Below are positions 26,054-34,155 of a stretch of DNA of 64,000 bases, piece by piece. Source of the stretch: Clostridium ganghwense (GTDB lineage: Bacteria > Bacillota > Clostridia > Clostridiales > Clostridiaceae); the NCBI RefSeq assembly GCF_026735165.1, contig NZ_JAPQES010000007.1, positions 124,001 through 188,000 of the forward strand. Direction: 5' to 3'. The notes beneath the pieces were generated by a model that was given only the letters and a program-made list of their open reading frames with translations, did not search any database and had not been told where the DNA came from. Within the stretch, counting starts at the first letter, position 1. Each line of letters begins with the position of its first letter. The translations under genes and the position numbers were made by a program.

Positions 26054-26070
26054 AAAAGGAGTGTGAGTTA

Positions 26071-26349
26071 ATGATAAAACATAGATTCAATTCAGAAGTA
26101 GGAGCAGAGATAACAGCAATAACAAATGATGATACAGCAAGATTAGAGAATGAAGAGGGGGTGAGTGAACATAAAAAATTTGTAATGATAGAGCTTACAG
26201 ACACAGCACATTATCCAAGAGTTATATTTCACAATGTTAATAGTATAGAGCAACAAGCATGCTGTGAGCTATTTGAAAAAATCACACTTGGAGAAACTTA
26301 TGCAGAACTTGCTGCTAGTTCTATAAGAGTTGAAGTTCCTAAAAAGTAA
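26071..26349 (+). CDS. Early phage protein, unknown
   Basis: 92 residues, acidic, with a CC pair near residue 70. ATG with AAAGGAGTG. Follows recT by 17 bp and is probably in the recombination operon. Confidence 0.65.
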   Translation: MIKHRFNSEVGAEITAITNDDTARLENEEGVSEHKKFVMIELTDTAHYPRVIFHNVNSIEQQACCELFEKITLGETYAELAASSIRVEVPKK

Positions 26350-26353
26350 AATA

Positions 26354-26423
26354 GGTGCTCGGCAAAGCACCCATTCCAAATTGATTGACTTTTAAAATTG
26401 GATAAGAGCTCGGCAAAGCTCTT
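26354..26423 (+). repeat. Twin hairpins with identical CGGCAA loops
   Basis: GGTGCT-CGGCAA-AGCACC (26354-26371) and AAGAGCT-CGGCAA-AGCTCTT (26404-26423). The stems differ but both pair, while the loop is the same, as expected of a selected RNA motif. No U run follows, so simple termination is unlikely. Confidence 0.65.
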
Positions 26424-26505
26424 GTCCTCATTATACAATAGGCATACGCAATTTTTCAATATTAGTATATAACAAACTTCAGAAAACTATACATGGGGGA
26501 GTAAA

Positions 26506-26598
26506 ATGAAAAGAAAATTAAGTGTAAAAGTTGCTAGTGATAAAACTAAAAAGTTAAAGAGCAATAAGAGATTAGTTGCTGTAGGTAAAAACTTTTAG
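26506..26598 (+). CDS. Tiny basic protein
   Basis: 30 residues, 12 of them Lys or Arg. ATG with TGGGGGAG 6 nt upstream. A strong ribosome site and very basic content suggest a real nucleic-acid-binding peptide; nothing recognised. Confidence 0.45.
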   Translation: MKRKLSVKVASDKTKKLKSNKRLVAVGKNF

Positions 26599-26622
26599 GA
26601 ATAAGATGGAAGGTTTTAGTAC

Positions 26623-26664
26623 ATGAGTTTAACAGTAGTTGAATACAGAAATCAAAGAGTTTAA
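26623..26664 (+). pseudogene. Possible ORF6N antirepressor stub
   Basis: ATG followed by SLTVVEYRNQRV and a stop. The peptide resembles the first residues of ORF6N-domain antirepressors. The rest is absent; a perfect 8-bp hairpin (26668-26688) follows. Probably a deletion scar. Confidence 0.3.
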
Positions 26665-26765
26665 AAGATATCTGAATGATATTCAGATGCCTATTAAATA
26701 GTGTTTGATAAGGAAGTTATATAAAAGAGCAGGTAACTGCTTCATCTACAAAGGAGGATAGATTA

Positions 26766-27719
26766 ATGGCAGAAGTAAAATGGATTAAGATAACAACAAC
26801 AATGTTTGATGATGAAAAAATAAGATTAATAGAAGCAATGCCAGAAAAAGATACAGTACTGATAATTTGGATTAAGCTTTTAGTTTTAGCTGGTAAATGT
26901 AATAACAATGGATATATATATCTATCTGAAAATATTCCATATACAGTTGAAATGCTTGCAACACTATTTAACAGACCACTTAACACTGTACGTATGGCAT
27001 TAGAAACATTTAAAAACTTTGGAATGGTTGATATTGATGATAACCAGTTAATTTGTATTTCTAACTGGGAAAAGCACCAAAATATTCAGGGTATGGAGAA
27101 AATAAAAGAACAAAATAGAAAAAGAGTAGCAGCGTATAGAGCTAAAAAGAAAGCTTTAGAATTACCAGTAAAAGAAGAAAGTTGTATTAGTGGTAATGAG
27201 AAAGAAACAGAGTGTAATGGTAAAGAAATAAATTGTAATGTTACATGTAACATTACAAAAACAAAAAGTAACGCAATAGATATAGATATAGATAAAGATA
27301 TAGATATAGATAAAGATATAGATAAAGATATAAAACATATTGAGTCTTCTAAACAAGACATACCGTATTCAGAAATAATTAATTATTTGAATGAGAAAGC
27401 TGGTACTAAATATAAATCTACAACGAAAAAAACTCAAACACTCATACATGCTAGATGGGAAGAAGGGTTTACACTAGAAGATTTTAAGAAGGTTATAGAA
27501 AACAAATGTACAGAATGGCTAAATACAGATATGGAGAAGTACTTAAGACCAGAAACGCTATTTGGTACTAAATTCGAGGGATACTTAAATCAAAAGGCAG
27601 CAAAACCTAAGATTGCAGAAAAAGTTGATACTTTTAATAACTATGAACAGCGAGCTTATGACTATGATGAGTTAGAGAAAAAGCTATTAGGTTGGAAGAA
27701 CCAAGGGGAATCGGGTTAG
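26766..27719 (+). CDS. Phage replisome organizer
   Basis: 317 residues. The N-terminal domain (KWIKITTTMFDDEKI ... ISNWEKHQN) matches phage replisome organizer proteins, a winged-helix origin-binding domain. A linker encodes alternating Asp-Ile-Asp-Lys. The C-terminal domain (IINYLNEKAGTKYK ... LRPETLFGTKFEGYL) is the conserved phage C-terminal domain found in DnaD-like initiators. The linker DNA carries a large palindrome and tandem repeats that look like the origin. ATG with AAAGGAGG. Confidence 0.9.
   Translation: MAEVKWIKITTTMFDDEKIRLIEAMPEKDTVLIIWIKLLVLAGKCNNNGYIYLSENIPYTVEMLATLFNRPLNTVRMALETFKNFGMVDIDDNQLICISNWEKHQNIQGMEKIKEQNRKRVAAYRAKKKALELPVKEESCISGNEKETECNGKEINCNVTCNITKTKSNAIDIDIDKDIDIDKDIDKDIKHIESSKQDIPYSEIINYLNEKAGTKYKSTTKKTQTLIHARWEEGFTLEDFKKVIENKCTEWLNTDMEKYLRPETLFGTKFEGYLNQKAAKPKIAEKVDTFNNYEQRAYDYDELEKKLLGWKNQGESG
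27233..27333. other. Candidate phage replication origin inside the replisome organizer
   Basis: A perfect 26-bp palindrome (27233-27258; centre GTTACATGTAAC) is followed by tandem GATATA / GATAAA hexamers (about 27278-27333), very AT-rich. Placement in the initiator's linker parallels lambda ori in gene O: iterons plus an easily melted stretch. Confidence 0.6.
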
Positions 27720-27758
27720 AAGTAGGAGTAAAAAACAAATAGCATAAGGAGGAATAGG

Positions 27759-27845
27759 ATGCAGTTTTGGACACAGTATTTAGTTACAGTTTTATTTTTA
27801 GTAATTTTAGTAGCAATAGTAGCTGTAGCTCTTAGGAGAAAATAA
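27759..27845 (+). CDS. Tiny single-span membrane protein
   Basis: 28 residues: WTQY, a 17-residue hydrophobic span and a RRK tail. ATG with AAGGAGGAAT upstream. A clear ribosome site and membrane topology make it plausible; role unknown. Confidence 0.5.
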   Translation: MQFWTQYLVTVLFLVILVAIVAVALRRK

Positions 27846-27889
27846 GACGTCAAATCAGTATATTATGCAACATCAATAGGGGGGAGTAA

Positions 27890-29017
27890 ATGAAGTTTTT
27901 AGATTTATTTTCAGGCATAGGTGGGTTTAGATTAGGTATGGAAATGGCAGGGCATGAATGTGTAGGCCATTGTGAAATAGATAAATATGCAAATAAAAGC
28001 TATATGGCTATACATGATGTAAAGGAGGATGAATGGTATGCAGATGACATTAGAAATGTTATACCAGGAGAGCTTCCAGCAGCAGACATATACTGCGGAG
28101 GATTTCCTTGTCAAGCTTTCTCAATTGCTGGAAAGCAACGAGGTTTCGAAGATACAAGAGGAACTCTTTTCTTTGAAATCATGCGGTTGGCAAAAATACG
28201 AAAACCTAAATATCTTTTCCTTGAGAATGTCAAAGGACTGCTTTCACACAATGGAGGAAGGACTTTTGGAACAATCCTCCAAACTCTTTGGGCATGTGGG
28301 TATAATGCAGAATGGCAGGTGTGCAACTCTAAAAATTTCGGAGTTCCACAGAACAGGAAAAGAGTGTTCATTATTGGACATCTTAGAGGAGAAAGTAGAC
28401 CAAAAATATTTCCTATCGGAGGAAGTAACTCAAAAACTCTTAAGCAGTTAATTGGAGGAAGTCAAGGGAATAGAATATATGCTAGTGATGGATTAAGTTG
28501 TACTCTAGCAAGTGAAGCAGGTGGTAGAGGAGCTAAAACAGGGTTGTATTTAGTAGGTAATATAAATCCAAGTGGTAAAGGGATGAATGGAAATATTTAC
28601 GACAGTAAAGGGATAAGCCCTACTATAACAACCAATAAGGGAGAAGGACAAAAGATATTAGTAAATCCTGTATTAACTCCTAATAGGATTAATAAAAGAC
28701 AAAATGGAAGAAGAATAAAGGAAGCCGGAGAACCAATGTTTACATTAACTGCTCAAGATCAACATGGAATAATGATATCCAAAACAGTAAGAGCTAGTGG
28801 TAGAAATTCAAGAGATAAAAAACATACATGGGATATCTACAATGTTGAAGGAAAAATAAGAAGATTAACTCCATTAGAATGTTGGCGACTTCAAGGATTT
28901 CCAGATGAACATTTTCAAAAAGCAAAAAAAGTTAATTCAGATTCACAATTATATAAACAAGCTGGTAACAGTGTAACAGTGAATGTAATTTATGAAATTG
29001 CTAAAAGATTAGATTAG
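27890..29017 (+). CDS. DNA cytosine-5 methyltransferase
   Basis: 375 residues with the C5-methyltransferase motifs: I (FLDLFSGIGGFRLG), IV with catalytic Cys (GGFPCQAFS), VI (FLENV), VIII (PQNRKRVFIIG), and X near the end (QAGNSVTVNV). The variable target-recognition part lies about 205-310. No restriction enzyme neighbours it, so it is an orphan, probably protecting phage DNA. Complete. Confidence 0.95.
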   Translation: MKFLDLFSGIGGFRLGMEMAGHECVGHCEIDKYANKSYMAIHDVKEDEWYADDIRNVIPGELPAADIYCGGFPCQAFSIAGKQRGFEDTRGTLFFEIMRLAKIRKPKYLFLENVKGLLSHNGGRTFGTILQTLWACGYNAEWQVCNSKNFGVPQNRKRVFIIGHLRGESRPKIFPIGGSNSKTLKQLIGGSQGNRIYASDGLSCTLASEAGGRGAKTGLYLVGNINPSGKGMNGNIYDSKGISPTITTNKGEGQKILVNPVLTPNRINKRQNGRRIKEAGEPMFTLTAQDQHGIMISKTVRASGRNSRDKKHTWDIYNVEGKIRRLTPLECWRLQGFPDEHFQKAKKVNSDSQLYKQAGNSVTVNVIYEIAKRLD

Positions 29018-29062
29018 TTCGTAATATAAAAGGATTTTTAAGCAAAGGAGAGATAGAAAGTT

Positions 29063-29473
29063 ATGAATAGGGTAGTTTTGATAGGTAGGTTAACAAAAGA
29101 TCCGGAGTTAAGATTTACTCCTGGTACTGGAAAAGCTGTAGCAAGTTTTATATTGGCTGTAGATAGAAGATTTTCTAGTAATGGACAGAAGGAAGCAGAC
29201 TTTATTCCTATAGTCGTGTGGAATAAGCAAGCAGAGGCTACAGCAAATTATGTGACTAAGGGAAAGTTAATAGGAGTTGCTGGTAGGATTCAAACAAGGT
29301 CTTATGAAGCACAAGATGGTACTAGAAGATATGTTACGGAAGTAGTGGCAGATGAAGTTCAATTTCTTCAATGGGGAGATGGACCACAAAGAAGTGGACA
29401 GTATAACCAAGATAATCAACAATGGCGTGATGAAGAAATAACTCCAATAGATGATGGGGATATCCCATTTTAA
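29063..29473 (+). CDS. ssb: Single-strand DNA-binding protein
   Basis: 136 residues: an OB fold ([14 protein letters not shown] ... [19 protein letters not shown]) and a short acidic linker ending in DDGDIPF, the conserved tip that binds replication partners. ATG with AAAGGAG. Rightward early operon. Confidence 0.95.
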   Translation: MNRVVLIGRLTKDPELRFTPGTGKAVASFILAVDRRFSSNGQKEADFIPIVVWNKQAEATANYVTKGKLIGVAGRIQTRSYEAQDGTRRYVTEVVADEVQFLQWGDGPQRSGQYNQDNQQWRDEEITPIDDGDIPF

Positions 29474-29529
29474 AAGGGGATGGGGACATGTAAGAACATA
29501 TCCCCAAATAGTACAGACAATTATATAAA

Positions 29530-29712
29530 TTATAGATTTTTTTCGTATGATTCAACCATTCTTTTAACCATTTCGCCACCAACGGAACCGTTTTGTTTTG
29601 AAGTAAGGTCTCCATTGTAGTCGCTTAGAGGCACATTTAACTCTCTAGCAACTTCAGCTTTAAATTTATTTAAACCAGGTTTTGCGTTAGGTACTAATTT
29701 TTGATAGCTCAT
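29530..29712 (-). CDS. Alpha/beta-type small acid-soluble spore protein
   Basis: 60 residues, the normal length. It has the family core: LNKFKAEVARELNVPL, the NGDLTSKQNG turn and GSVGGEMVKRMV. The GPR protease site normally seen in SASPs (an E-A/I/V motif near residue 20) is partly recognisable as KFKAEVA. SASPs coat and protect spore DNA. It is backward inside the early operon with its own AAAGGAGG. A forespore (sigma G) promoter was not clearly visible. Likely a benefit gene for sporulating lysogens. Confidence 0.85.
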   Translation of the reverse strand: MSYQKLVPNAKPGLNKFKAEVARELNVPLSDYNGDLTSKQNGSVGGEMVKRMVESYEKNL

Positions 29713-29846
29713 ACATGTTACCTCCTTTATTAGGTTATATCCTTAGGTTGTACAGTTCCTACGTAAATATGTTGGCGAATGGGTGGAAAAAGAGGAAGTA
29801 AGTAATAGATACAAGCAAAAAATAAAAATAGTAGGAGGATTTTCAA

Positions 29847-30095
29847 ATGAAAGCAACAGGAATAGTAAGAAAGGTAGATCAATTAGGAAGAATAGTATTA
29901 CCAAAGGAATTAAGAAAGACTTTGAATATAAAAGAAAATCAAACAGGATTAGAGATATTTGTAGAAGGACAAGACATAATTCTTAGAAAGTATGAAGCAG
30001 CATGTGTATTCTGCGGAGAAGCTAGTGAACTTGTGAACTACAAAGGCAAGAATATTTGTAAGAAGTGTCTTGAGGAATTAAAGGAGAATAGATAA
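29847..30095 (+). CDS. AbrB-like transition regulator with zinc-ribbon tail
   Basis: 82 residues. Residues 1-50 form an AbrB/SpoVT swapped-hairpin DNA-binding domain (GIVRKVDQLGRIVLPKELR). The tail has CVFC ... CKKC, a zinc ribbon. ATG with TAGGAGG. Its stop abuts the next ATG, so it is co-translated with the NdpA-like protein. Confidence 0.9.
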   Translation: MKATGIVRKVDQLGRIVLPKELRKTLNIKENQTGLEIFVEGQDIILRKYEAACVFCGEASELVNYKGKNICKKCLEELKENR

Positions 30096-31133
30096 ATGGA
30101 GTATATAAACGAGGTTACCATCAATGAAGCAATAGTTCATATTTTGGATAACAATTCAGAAGAAGCTATTTTGAATGAATATAAATTAGATCTAAATGAA
30201 GAGGTGTATACATTCTTAAATAAACATATACAAAAATCCTTAAAAGATGAGGAACTTAAGTATGCAGTATTCAATAAAGAGAAAAACATTGTAAAAGATA
30301 TTTCTCAGCAGTTTCTATATGGAGAAAGTGCTTTACTTGAAGCATCCAAAGAACTTGCACAACAAATGTTTTTACTGATGAGAAGTAAAGGGAGTATAGC
30401 ATCATGTGATCTTATAGTTGTATCTATATCTACAGAATATGGTCCGCTACTTGGAATTTTAAAAATGGATTATATAAAGAATTATGTCCATACTATAGAT
30501 TTTATAAATAATAAAATTGGTGTAAATATTATACCTCAATTTACTGGACTTCCTGGAAGTGGTCAGAAATTGCAAAAGTGTGCTTTTATAAAGCCTATGA
30601 AAGAGGAGAGTAGTTTTAATCTTATGGTTATAGATAAGCAAACCCAAAATAAAAATAGTGAAGAATATGCTTCAAATTATTTTATAACCAATTATCTTGG
30701 ATGTACTGTTATTGAGAATGAAAGAGATATGACCAAAAACTTTGTTACTGCAGTAGAAAAATGGACCAGAACTAATCTAAAAGAAAATGCAGAAGCACAA
30801 GAAATGGTTAGAAGTACAATTAAGAAAAAGCTAAGCGAAGAAGAAAAATTTGAAGTAAAGGCTGTAGCAGAAGATCTCTTTAAAGATAAAACTGAGACTA
30901 AACAAAATTTTGTTGAATTTGTTAAAGAACAAAGTGGAGCAGAGACTATAGCTGTAGATAGAGAATGGGTTGAAAAGAAGTTCAAGAGAATAAGATTGAA
31001 AATAGACAAGGATATTGATCTTTACATTAATGAGGAAGCATATAAAGACAACAGCAGATTTGAAATTGTTAGAAATGGGGATGGAACAATTAGCATGATT
31101 ATAAAACATGTTTCAAATTATATAGAGAAATAA
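30096..31133 (+). CDS. NdpA/YejK-like nucleoid-associated protein
   Basis: 345 residues. The layout and segments (FLLMRSKGSIASCDLIVV, LGILKMDYIKNY, ENERDMTKNF) resemble the NA37/NdpA nucleoid-associated family. It may bind phage or host DNA. It starts directly at the AbrB-like stop. Confidence is moderate because the family is divergent. Confidence 0.7.
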   Translation: MEYINEVTINEAIVHILDNNSEEAILNEYKLDLNEEVYTFLNKHIQKSLKDEELKYAVFNKEKNIVKDISQQFLYGESALLEASKELAQQMFLLMRSKGSIASCDLIVVSISTEYGPLLGILKMDYIKNYVHTIDFINNKIGVNIIPQFTGLPGSGQKLQKCAFIKPMKEESSFNLMVIDKQTQNKNSEEYASNYFITNYLGCTVIENERDMTKNFVTAVEKWTRTNLKENAEAQEMVRSTIKKKLSEEEKFEVKAVAEDLFKDKTETKQNFVEFVKEQSGAETIAVDREWVEKKFKRIRLKIDKDIDLYINEEAYKDNSRFEIVRNGDGTISMIIKHVSNYIEK

Positions 31134-31146
31134 GGGGGATGTAGTA

Positions 31147-31518
31147 ATGGGAGCTGAAGCATTAAAAGCATTAGAACAAGCAGAAGATAAAAGGGTACGA
31201 CGTGTTTCAGAAATATCAAGACTATTGGACAAGCCTTATAAAGAAGTTGAACAGATATTAGACAAGACAAAAGCACAGTTGGAACATTCAGACGAGATTC
31301 AAAGAAGTTTAGAAGTAAAACTAAGTTTTAAAGAAATTAGAGACAGAGTTACAGGATTAGCTGCAGTAATAGCATATCAGGAAATAGAGAAAACAGGAAA
31401 ACCTTATAAAGAAGTTATTCCATCAGCAGTACAAGAGGCATGCATTAGGTTAGGAATAGATAAGAAAGAGTTCATATCTAAGTGCAGGGGGAATGAAAAG
31501 TGTTTAAAGAAGGCATGA
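31147..31518 (+). CDS. Unknown early protein
   Basis: 123 residues, helical and charged; possible helix-turn-helix near VSEISRLLDKPYKEVEQIL. AGGGGGATG-type ribosome site. Overlaps the next gene by 19 nt. Confidence 0.65.
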   Translation: MGAEALKALEQAEDKRVRRVSEISRLLDKPYKEVEQILDKTKAQLEHSDEIQRSLEVKLSFKEIRDRVTGLAAVIAYQEIEKTGKPYKEVIPSAVQEACIRLGIDKKEFISKCRGNEKCLKKA

Positions 31519-31679
31519 AGTTAAAGGTTAAATTCAAACTAGGAAAAAATAAAGGGTTTAAGATATTCAGAGGTAGAGTAATTGTAATTACAGAACATTT
31601 GATAGTAGTACAAGGAAAGAATTATACAGAAAGTTTTAAATTTAATGATTTTAAGTGTGGAGCAGCAGTGCTAATCTAG
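31500..31679 (+). CDS. Small basic beta-rich protein, unknown
   Basis: 59 residues with a Lys-rich start and alternating beta pattern (FRGRVIVITEHLIVVQGKNY). GTG start; the leader AGGGGGAATGAAAA is the same as that of the SbcC-like gene at 23425. Overlaps the preceding gene. Confidence 0.6.
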   Translation: MFKEGMKLKVKFKLGKNKGFKIFRGRVIVITEHLIVVQGKNYTESFKFNDFKCGAAVLI

Positions 31680-31688
31680 GAGGGAAAT

Positions 31689-32237
31689 ATGGAAAAAAAG
31701 TTAATTATCATTGATGAAGGTATTAAAGAAAATCTAAGCTTTGAAGAGGTTTTTAGCCGATATGAGAGGTTAATAAAAAAGCATATTAAAAAATGGATTT
31801 GGAGATTTGAAAGTGAAGATTTGTATCAGGTAGGATCAATGGCTTTATGGGAAAGTTATAGCAAATATAATCCTGAAACTAAAATAGGATTTGGATATTA
31901 TGCAAACTTTATAATTGAAAAGAGATTGCTTAAACATAACAGAGACTATGAAAGACATACGGTACAAGCTATAAGTTTAGAAAAAATTGTACATCGAAGT
32001 AATGATAGGGGAGATATAAAGTTAATAGACACATTAGGATATGAAGCAAAGTTTGATTCTATAGTCCAGATATTAGATATGAATGAAAGAATAAAAGAAC
32101 TCACAGAAAAAGAGAAAAACTGTATAAGATATAAGCTGCAAGATTTAAAACAAGCAGAGATAGGAAAGAAGATAGGGGTAAGTCAAGTGCAAGTATGCAG
32201 AATATTGCGAAAAGCAGTCAATAAGTTAATAGCGTAA
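31689..32237 (+). CDS. Sigma-70-like RNA polymerase sigma factor
   Basis: 182 residues: region 2 (DLYQVGSMALWESYSKYNP) and region 4 (LTEKEKNCIRYKLQDLKQAEIGKKIGVSQVQVCRILRKAV). Likely directs RNA polymerase to phage middle or late promoters. AGGAGGG start site. No separate anti-sigma seen. Confidence 0.9.
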   Translation: MEKKLIIIDEGIKENLSFEEVFSRYERLIKKHIKKWIWRFESEDLYQVGSMALWESYSKYNPETKIGFGYYANFIIEKRLLKHNRDYERHTVQAISLEKIVHRSNDRGDIKLIDTLGYEAKFDSIVQILDMNERIKELTEKEKNCIRYKLQDLKQAEIGKKIGVSQVQVCRILRKAVNKLIA

Positions 32238-32309
32238 GACTAAGGGATGAGTTGGGTATTTGTATACCTAAGGTGTATTAGGGTATTAGAACAATAATAC
32301 AATATTTAA

Positions 32310-32338
32310 AGGTGGACATGCTATGGAATTGTCCACCT
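32310..32338 (+). repeat. Intercistronic hairpin
   Basis: AGGTGGAC / GTCCACCT 8-bp stem without a U run, between the sigma gene and a coiled-coil gene. Possibly RNA processing or a translational control site. Confidence 0.5.
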
Positions 32339-32363
32339 GAAAGTTAAAAATGGAGGGAAAGTT

Positions 32364-32558
32364 ATGGAATTAAGAGATATAAAAAATAAAATTCAAGAAG
32401 CTGAAAAAGAATTGGAGATAGCAAGAAAAGAATTTGATAATGCAACTGGAGAAAAGGTATATGACTCATTAACAAGGCTAGAGTTAGCAGAAGGAGATTT
32501 AGATAGATTACATGAGTTAGAAAGGGAGGCTGAATATAGTGAACTTAAAATTATGTAG
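32364..32558 (+). CDS. Small coiled-coil protein
   Basis: 64 residues, almost one continuous charged helix. ATG with GGAGGG. Overlaps the next gene by 20 nt. Unknown function. Confidence 0.6.
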   Translation: MELRDIKNKIQEAEKELEIARKEFDNATGEKVYDSLTRLELAEGDLDRLHELEREAEYSELKIM

Positions 32559-32904
32559 CGTATGTGGAAGACCATATAGTGAATTGCATCATATAGTTTT
32601 TAGAAGTCAGGCCCCATATATGAAAGAAGTTAAACTTAACCATAAATATTTGTGTATAGAACATCACAGAGGCAATAGCAGTCCTCATAGAAATCGAGAA
32701 ATAGATTTGAAGTATAAGAAAGAGCTGCAGAAGAAACTATTAGATTTATTTCCAAAAGCGTATTACACAGTAGAAGAGATTGGTGAGTTATTAGGAATTT
32801 CAGAGTTAGGAACTTACAGGATAGTTAAAACTCTAAAGCTTCATGAAGAAGGATATGAAAGAGTGGATCTTGTTATAAGAATGATGGGAGGCATGATGTA
32901 TTAG
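32539..32904 (+). CDS. HNH-like zinc protein
   Basis: 121 residues. CSVCG ... ELHHIVFRSQAP ... LCIEHHRG...SPH fits a small HNH/zinc nuclease fold; the C-terminal half looks like a DNA-binding helix-turn-helix (TVEEIGELLGISELGTYRIVK). GTG start with GGGAGG upstream. Probably a phage nuclease or recombination aid. Confidence 0.7.
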   Translation: MNLKLCSVCGRPYSELHHIVFRSQAPYMKEVKLNHKYLCIEHHRGNSSPHRNREIDLKYKKELQKKLLDLFPKAYYTVEEIGELLGISELGTYRIVKTLKLHEEGYERVDLVIRMMGGMMY

Positions 32905-32937
32905 TTACTAAAAGCAAATATAAATAAAACCAACTAG

Positions 32938-32971
32938 GGAGGTTTGATAGAAGCAAAGTAAACAAACCTCC
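32938..32971 (+). repeat. Intercistronic hairpin
   Basis: GGAGGTTTG / CAAACCTCC perfect 9-bp stem between the HNH-like gene and 32995-33762. No U run. Confidence 0.5.
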
Positions 32972-32994
32972 TGCATTTAAAGGATGTGAAAATA

Positions 32995-33762
32995 GTGGGG
33001 AAAGTTATAGAAAGAATTGAACTTCCAGGTCAACTAAGTGTTTGGGACATAGAAATTACGCAACCTGTTAAAAAAGCTACGGAAAAGGTTAAAAAAGTTA
33101 CACAAATTAAAGAAAATAATACGCAAAGTGGTTTAGAAATAACAGTAGATCAGCAAAGGATTATTGGTAAATACAAAGCAGATTTAAAACTAAACAGAAT
33201 AATTCAATATTGTGGTGGGAGTATCGGAATAGAACTTAAAGAGAACGAAGTATTTAAAACTATCTATGTAAATAAAGGTGGCAAAGAGGAATTTACTTTT
33301 AATAAAAAATCACCAGTGATGCCATGGGATAAGGTTTTATATTACAGAGAAGATTTAAAACCAAATGAGCTTCAGGAAGAAAAATTGAAAGTTTTAAAAA
33401 TCAAATATAAGGGTATCAAAGAAATTAGACGTAAAGGTGACGAAAACATCCTTGTTGAGTATGAAGATAAAGTAATAAGTATTATACCAAAAGGGTGGGT
33501 ATTGGAATTTAACAATGTACAAGCTTTATATGATGAAGAGGATATTGAAAGTGAAGGTTTACCGGAAGATCTTGAGGCAATGCAGAAAAGAGTAAAAGTT
33601 GGAGATATAGTTGTAGCTTCAATTGGTAAAGAAAAGTTATTAGTTCAAGGAGAAATTACTAGGATTTATGGCATAGGAGATTACATTTTAAATATTGTTT
33701 ATGAAGATAAGCATACAGCTATAGGAAGATATGCAGTAAGAAAAATAATTAAGTGTGCTTAG
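32995..33762 (+). CDS. Unknown early/middle phage protein
   Basis: About 255 residues, beta-rich and basic. No motif recognised; a repeated short KVK/KKV pattern near residue 35. GTG 32995 has AAAGGATG 8 nt upstream; GTG at 32986 is too close to it. Confidence 0.6.
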   Translation: MGKVIERIELPGQLSVWDIEITQPVKKATEKVKKVTQIKENNTQSGLEITVDQQRIIGKYKADLKLNRIIQYCGGSIGIELKENEVFKTIYVNKGGKEEFTFNKKSPVMPWDKVLYYREDLKPNELQEEKLKVLKIKYKGIKEIRRKGDENILVEYEDKVISIIPKGWVLEFNNVQALYDEEDIESEGLPEDLEAMQKRVKVGDIVVASIGKEKLLVQGEITRIYGIGDYILNIVYEDKHTAIGRYAVRKIIKCA

Positions 33763-33775
33763 AGAAGGTGAGTAA

Positions 33776-34108
33776 ATGGCATTAGACATGATAGATATAG
33801 GGCAAGAAATATATACAGCAGCTAAAAGACTTCAAAAGAGTGGAGATAAACTCTTCACTCTTGCTAGAGAATATGCAGAAGCTGAACAACAATATAGAAA
33901 AGCTCTTGGAATAGAAATTATGAAGTTAAGAGATGCAAAAGTCCAAGTAAGTATAGTTGGAGATGTAGCAAGGGCTAATGTATCTGATTTAAAGTTTAAA
34001 AGGGATATGGCGGAATACAAATATAAGGCTGGCAGAGATAAATCACAAGCTTTACAGGCAGAGATTAGTGCTCTGCAGAGTATATATAGAAATCAAACAG
34101 ATATGTAA
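33776..34108 (+). CDS. Small helical phage protein
   Basis: 110 residues, helical, Lys/Ala/Gln-rich. ATG after GAAGGTGAG. Similar proteins are common in this place in clostridial phages (from memory), role unknown. A terminator follows. Confidence 0.65.
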   Translation: MALDMIDIGQEIYTAAKRLQKSGDKLFTLAREYAEAEQQYRKALGIEIMKLRDAKVQVSIVGDVARANVSDLKFKRDMAEYKYKAGRDKSQALQAEISALQSIYRNQTDM

Positions 34109-34112
34109 GAAA

Positions 34113-34138
34113 AAGAAGGCTAGTTCTCCTTCTTTTTT
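34113..34138 (+). terminator. Terminator
   Basis: AAGAAGG / CCTTCTT stem and a T6 run after the gene 33776-34108. Confidence 0.7.
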
Positions 34139-34155
34139 AAAAGGAGATGATATAA

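Noticed and set aside
27086-27361. Ile/Ser-rich leftward frames opposite the replisome organizer linker.
   Set aside because: They mirror the Asp-Ile tandem repeat on the other strand and have no ribosome site.
28029-28451. 140-aa frame inside the methyltransferase gene.
   Set aside because: The +1 frame of a complete methyltransferase; codon pattern and motifs belong to the main frame.
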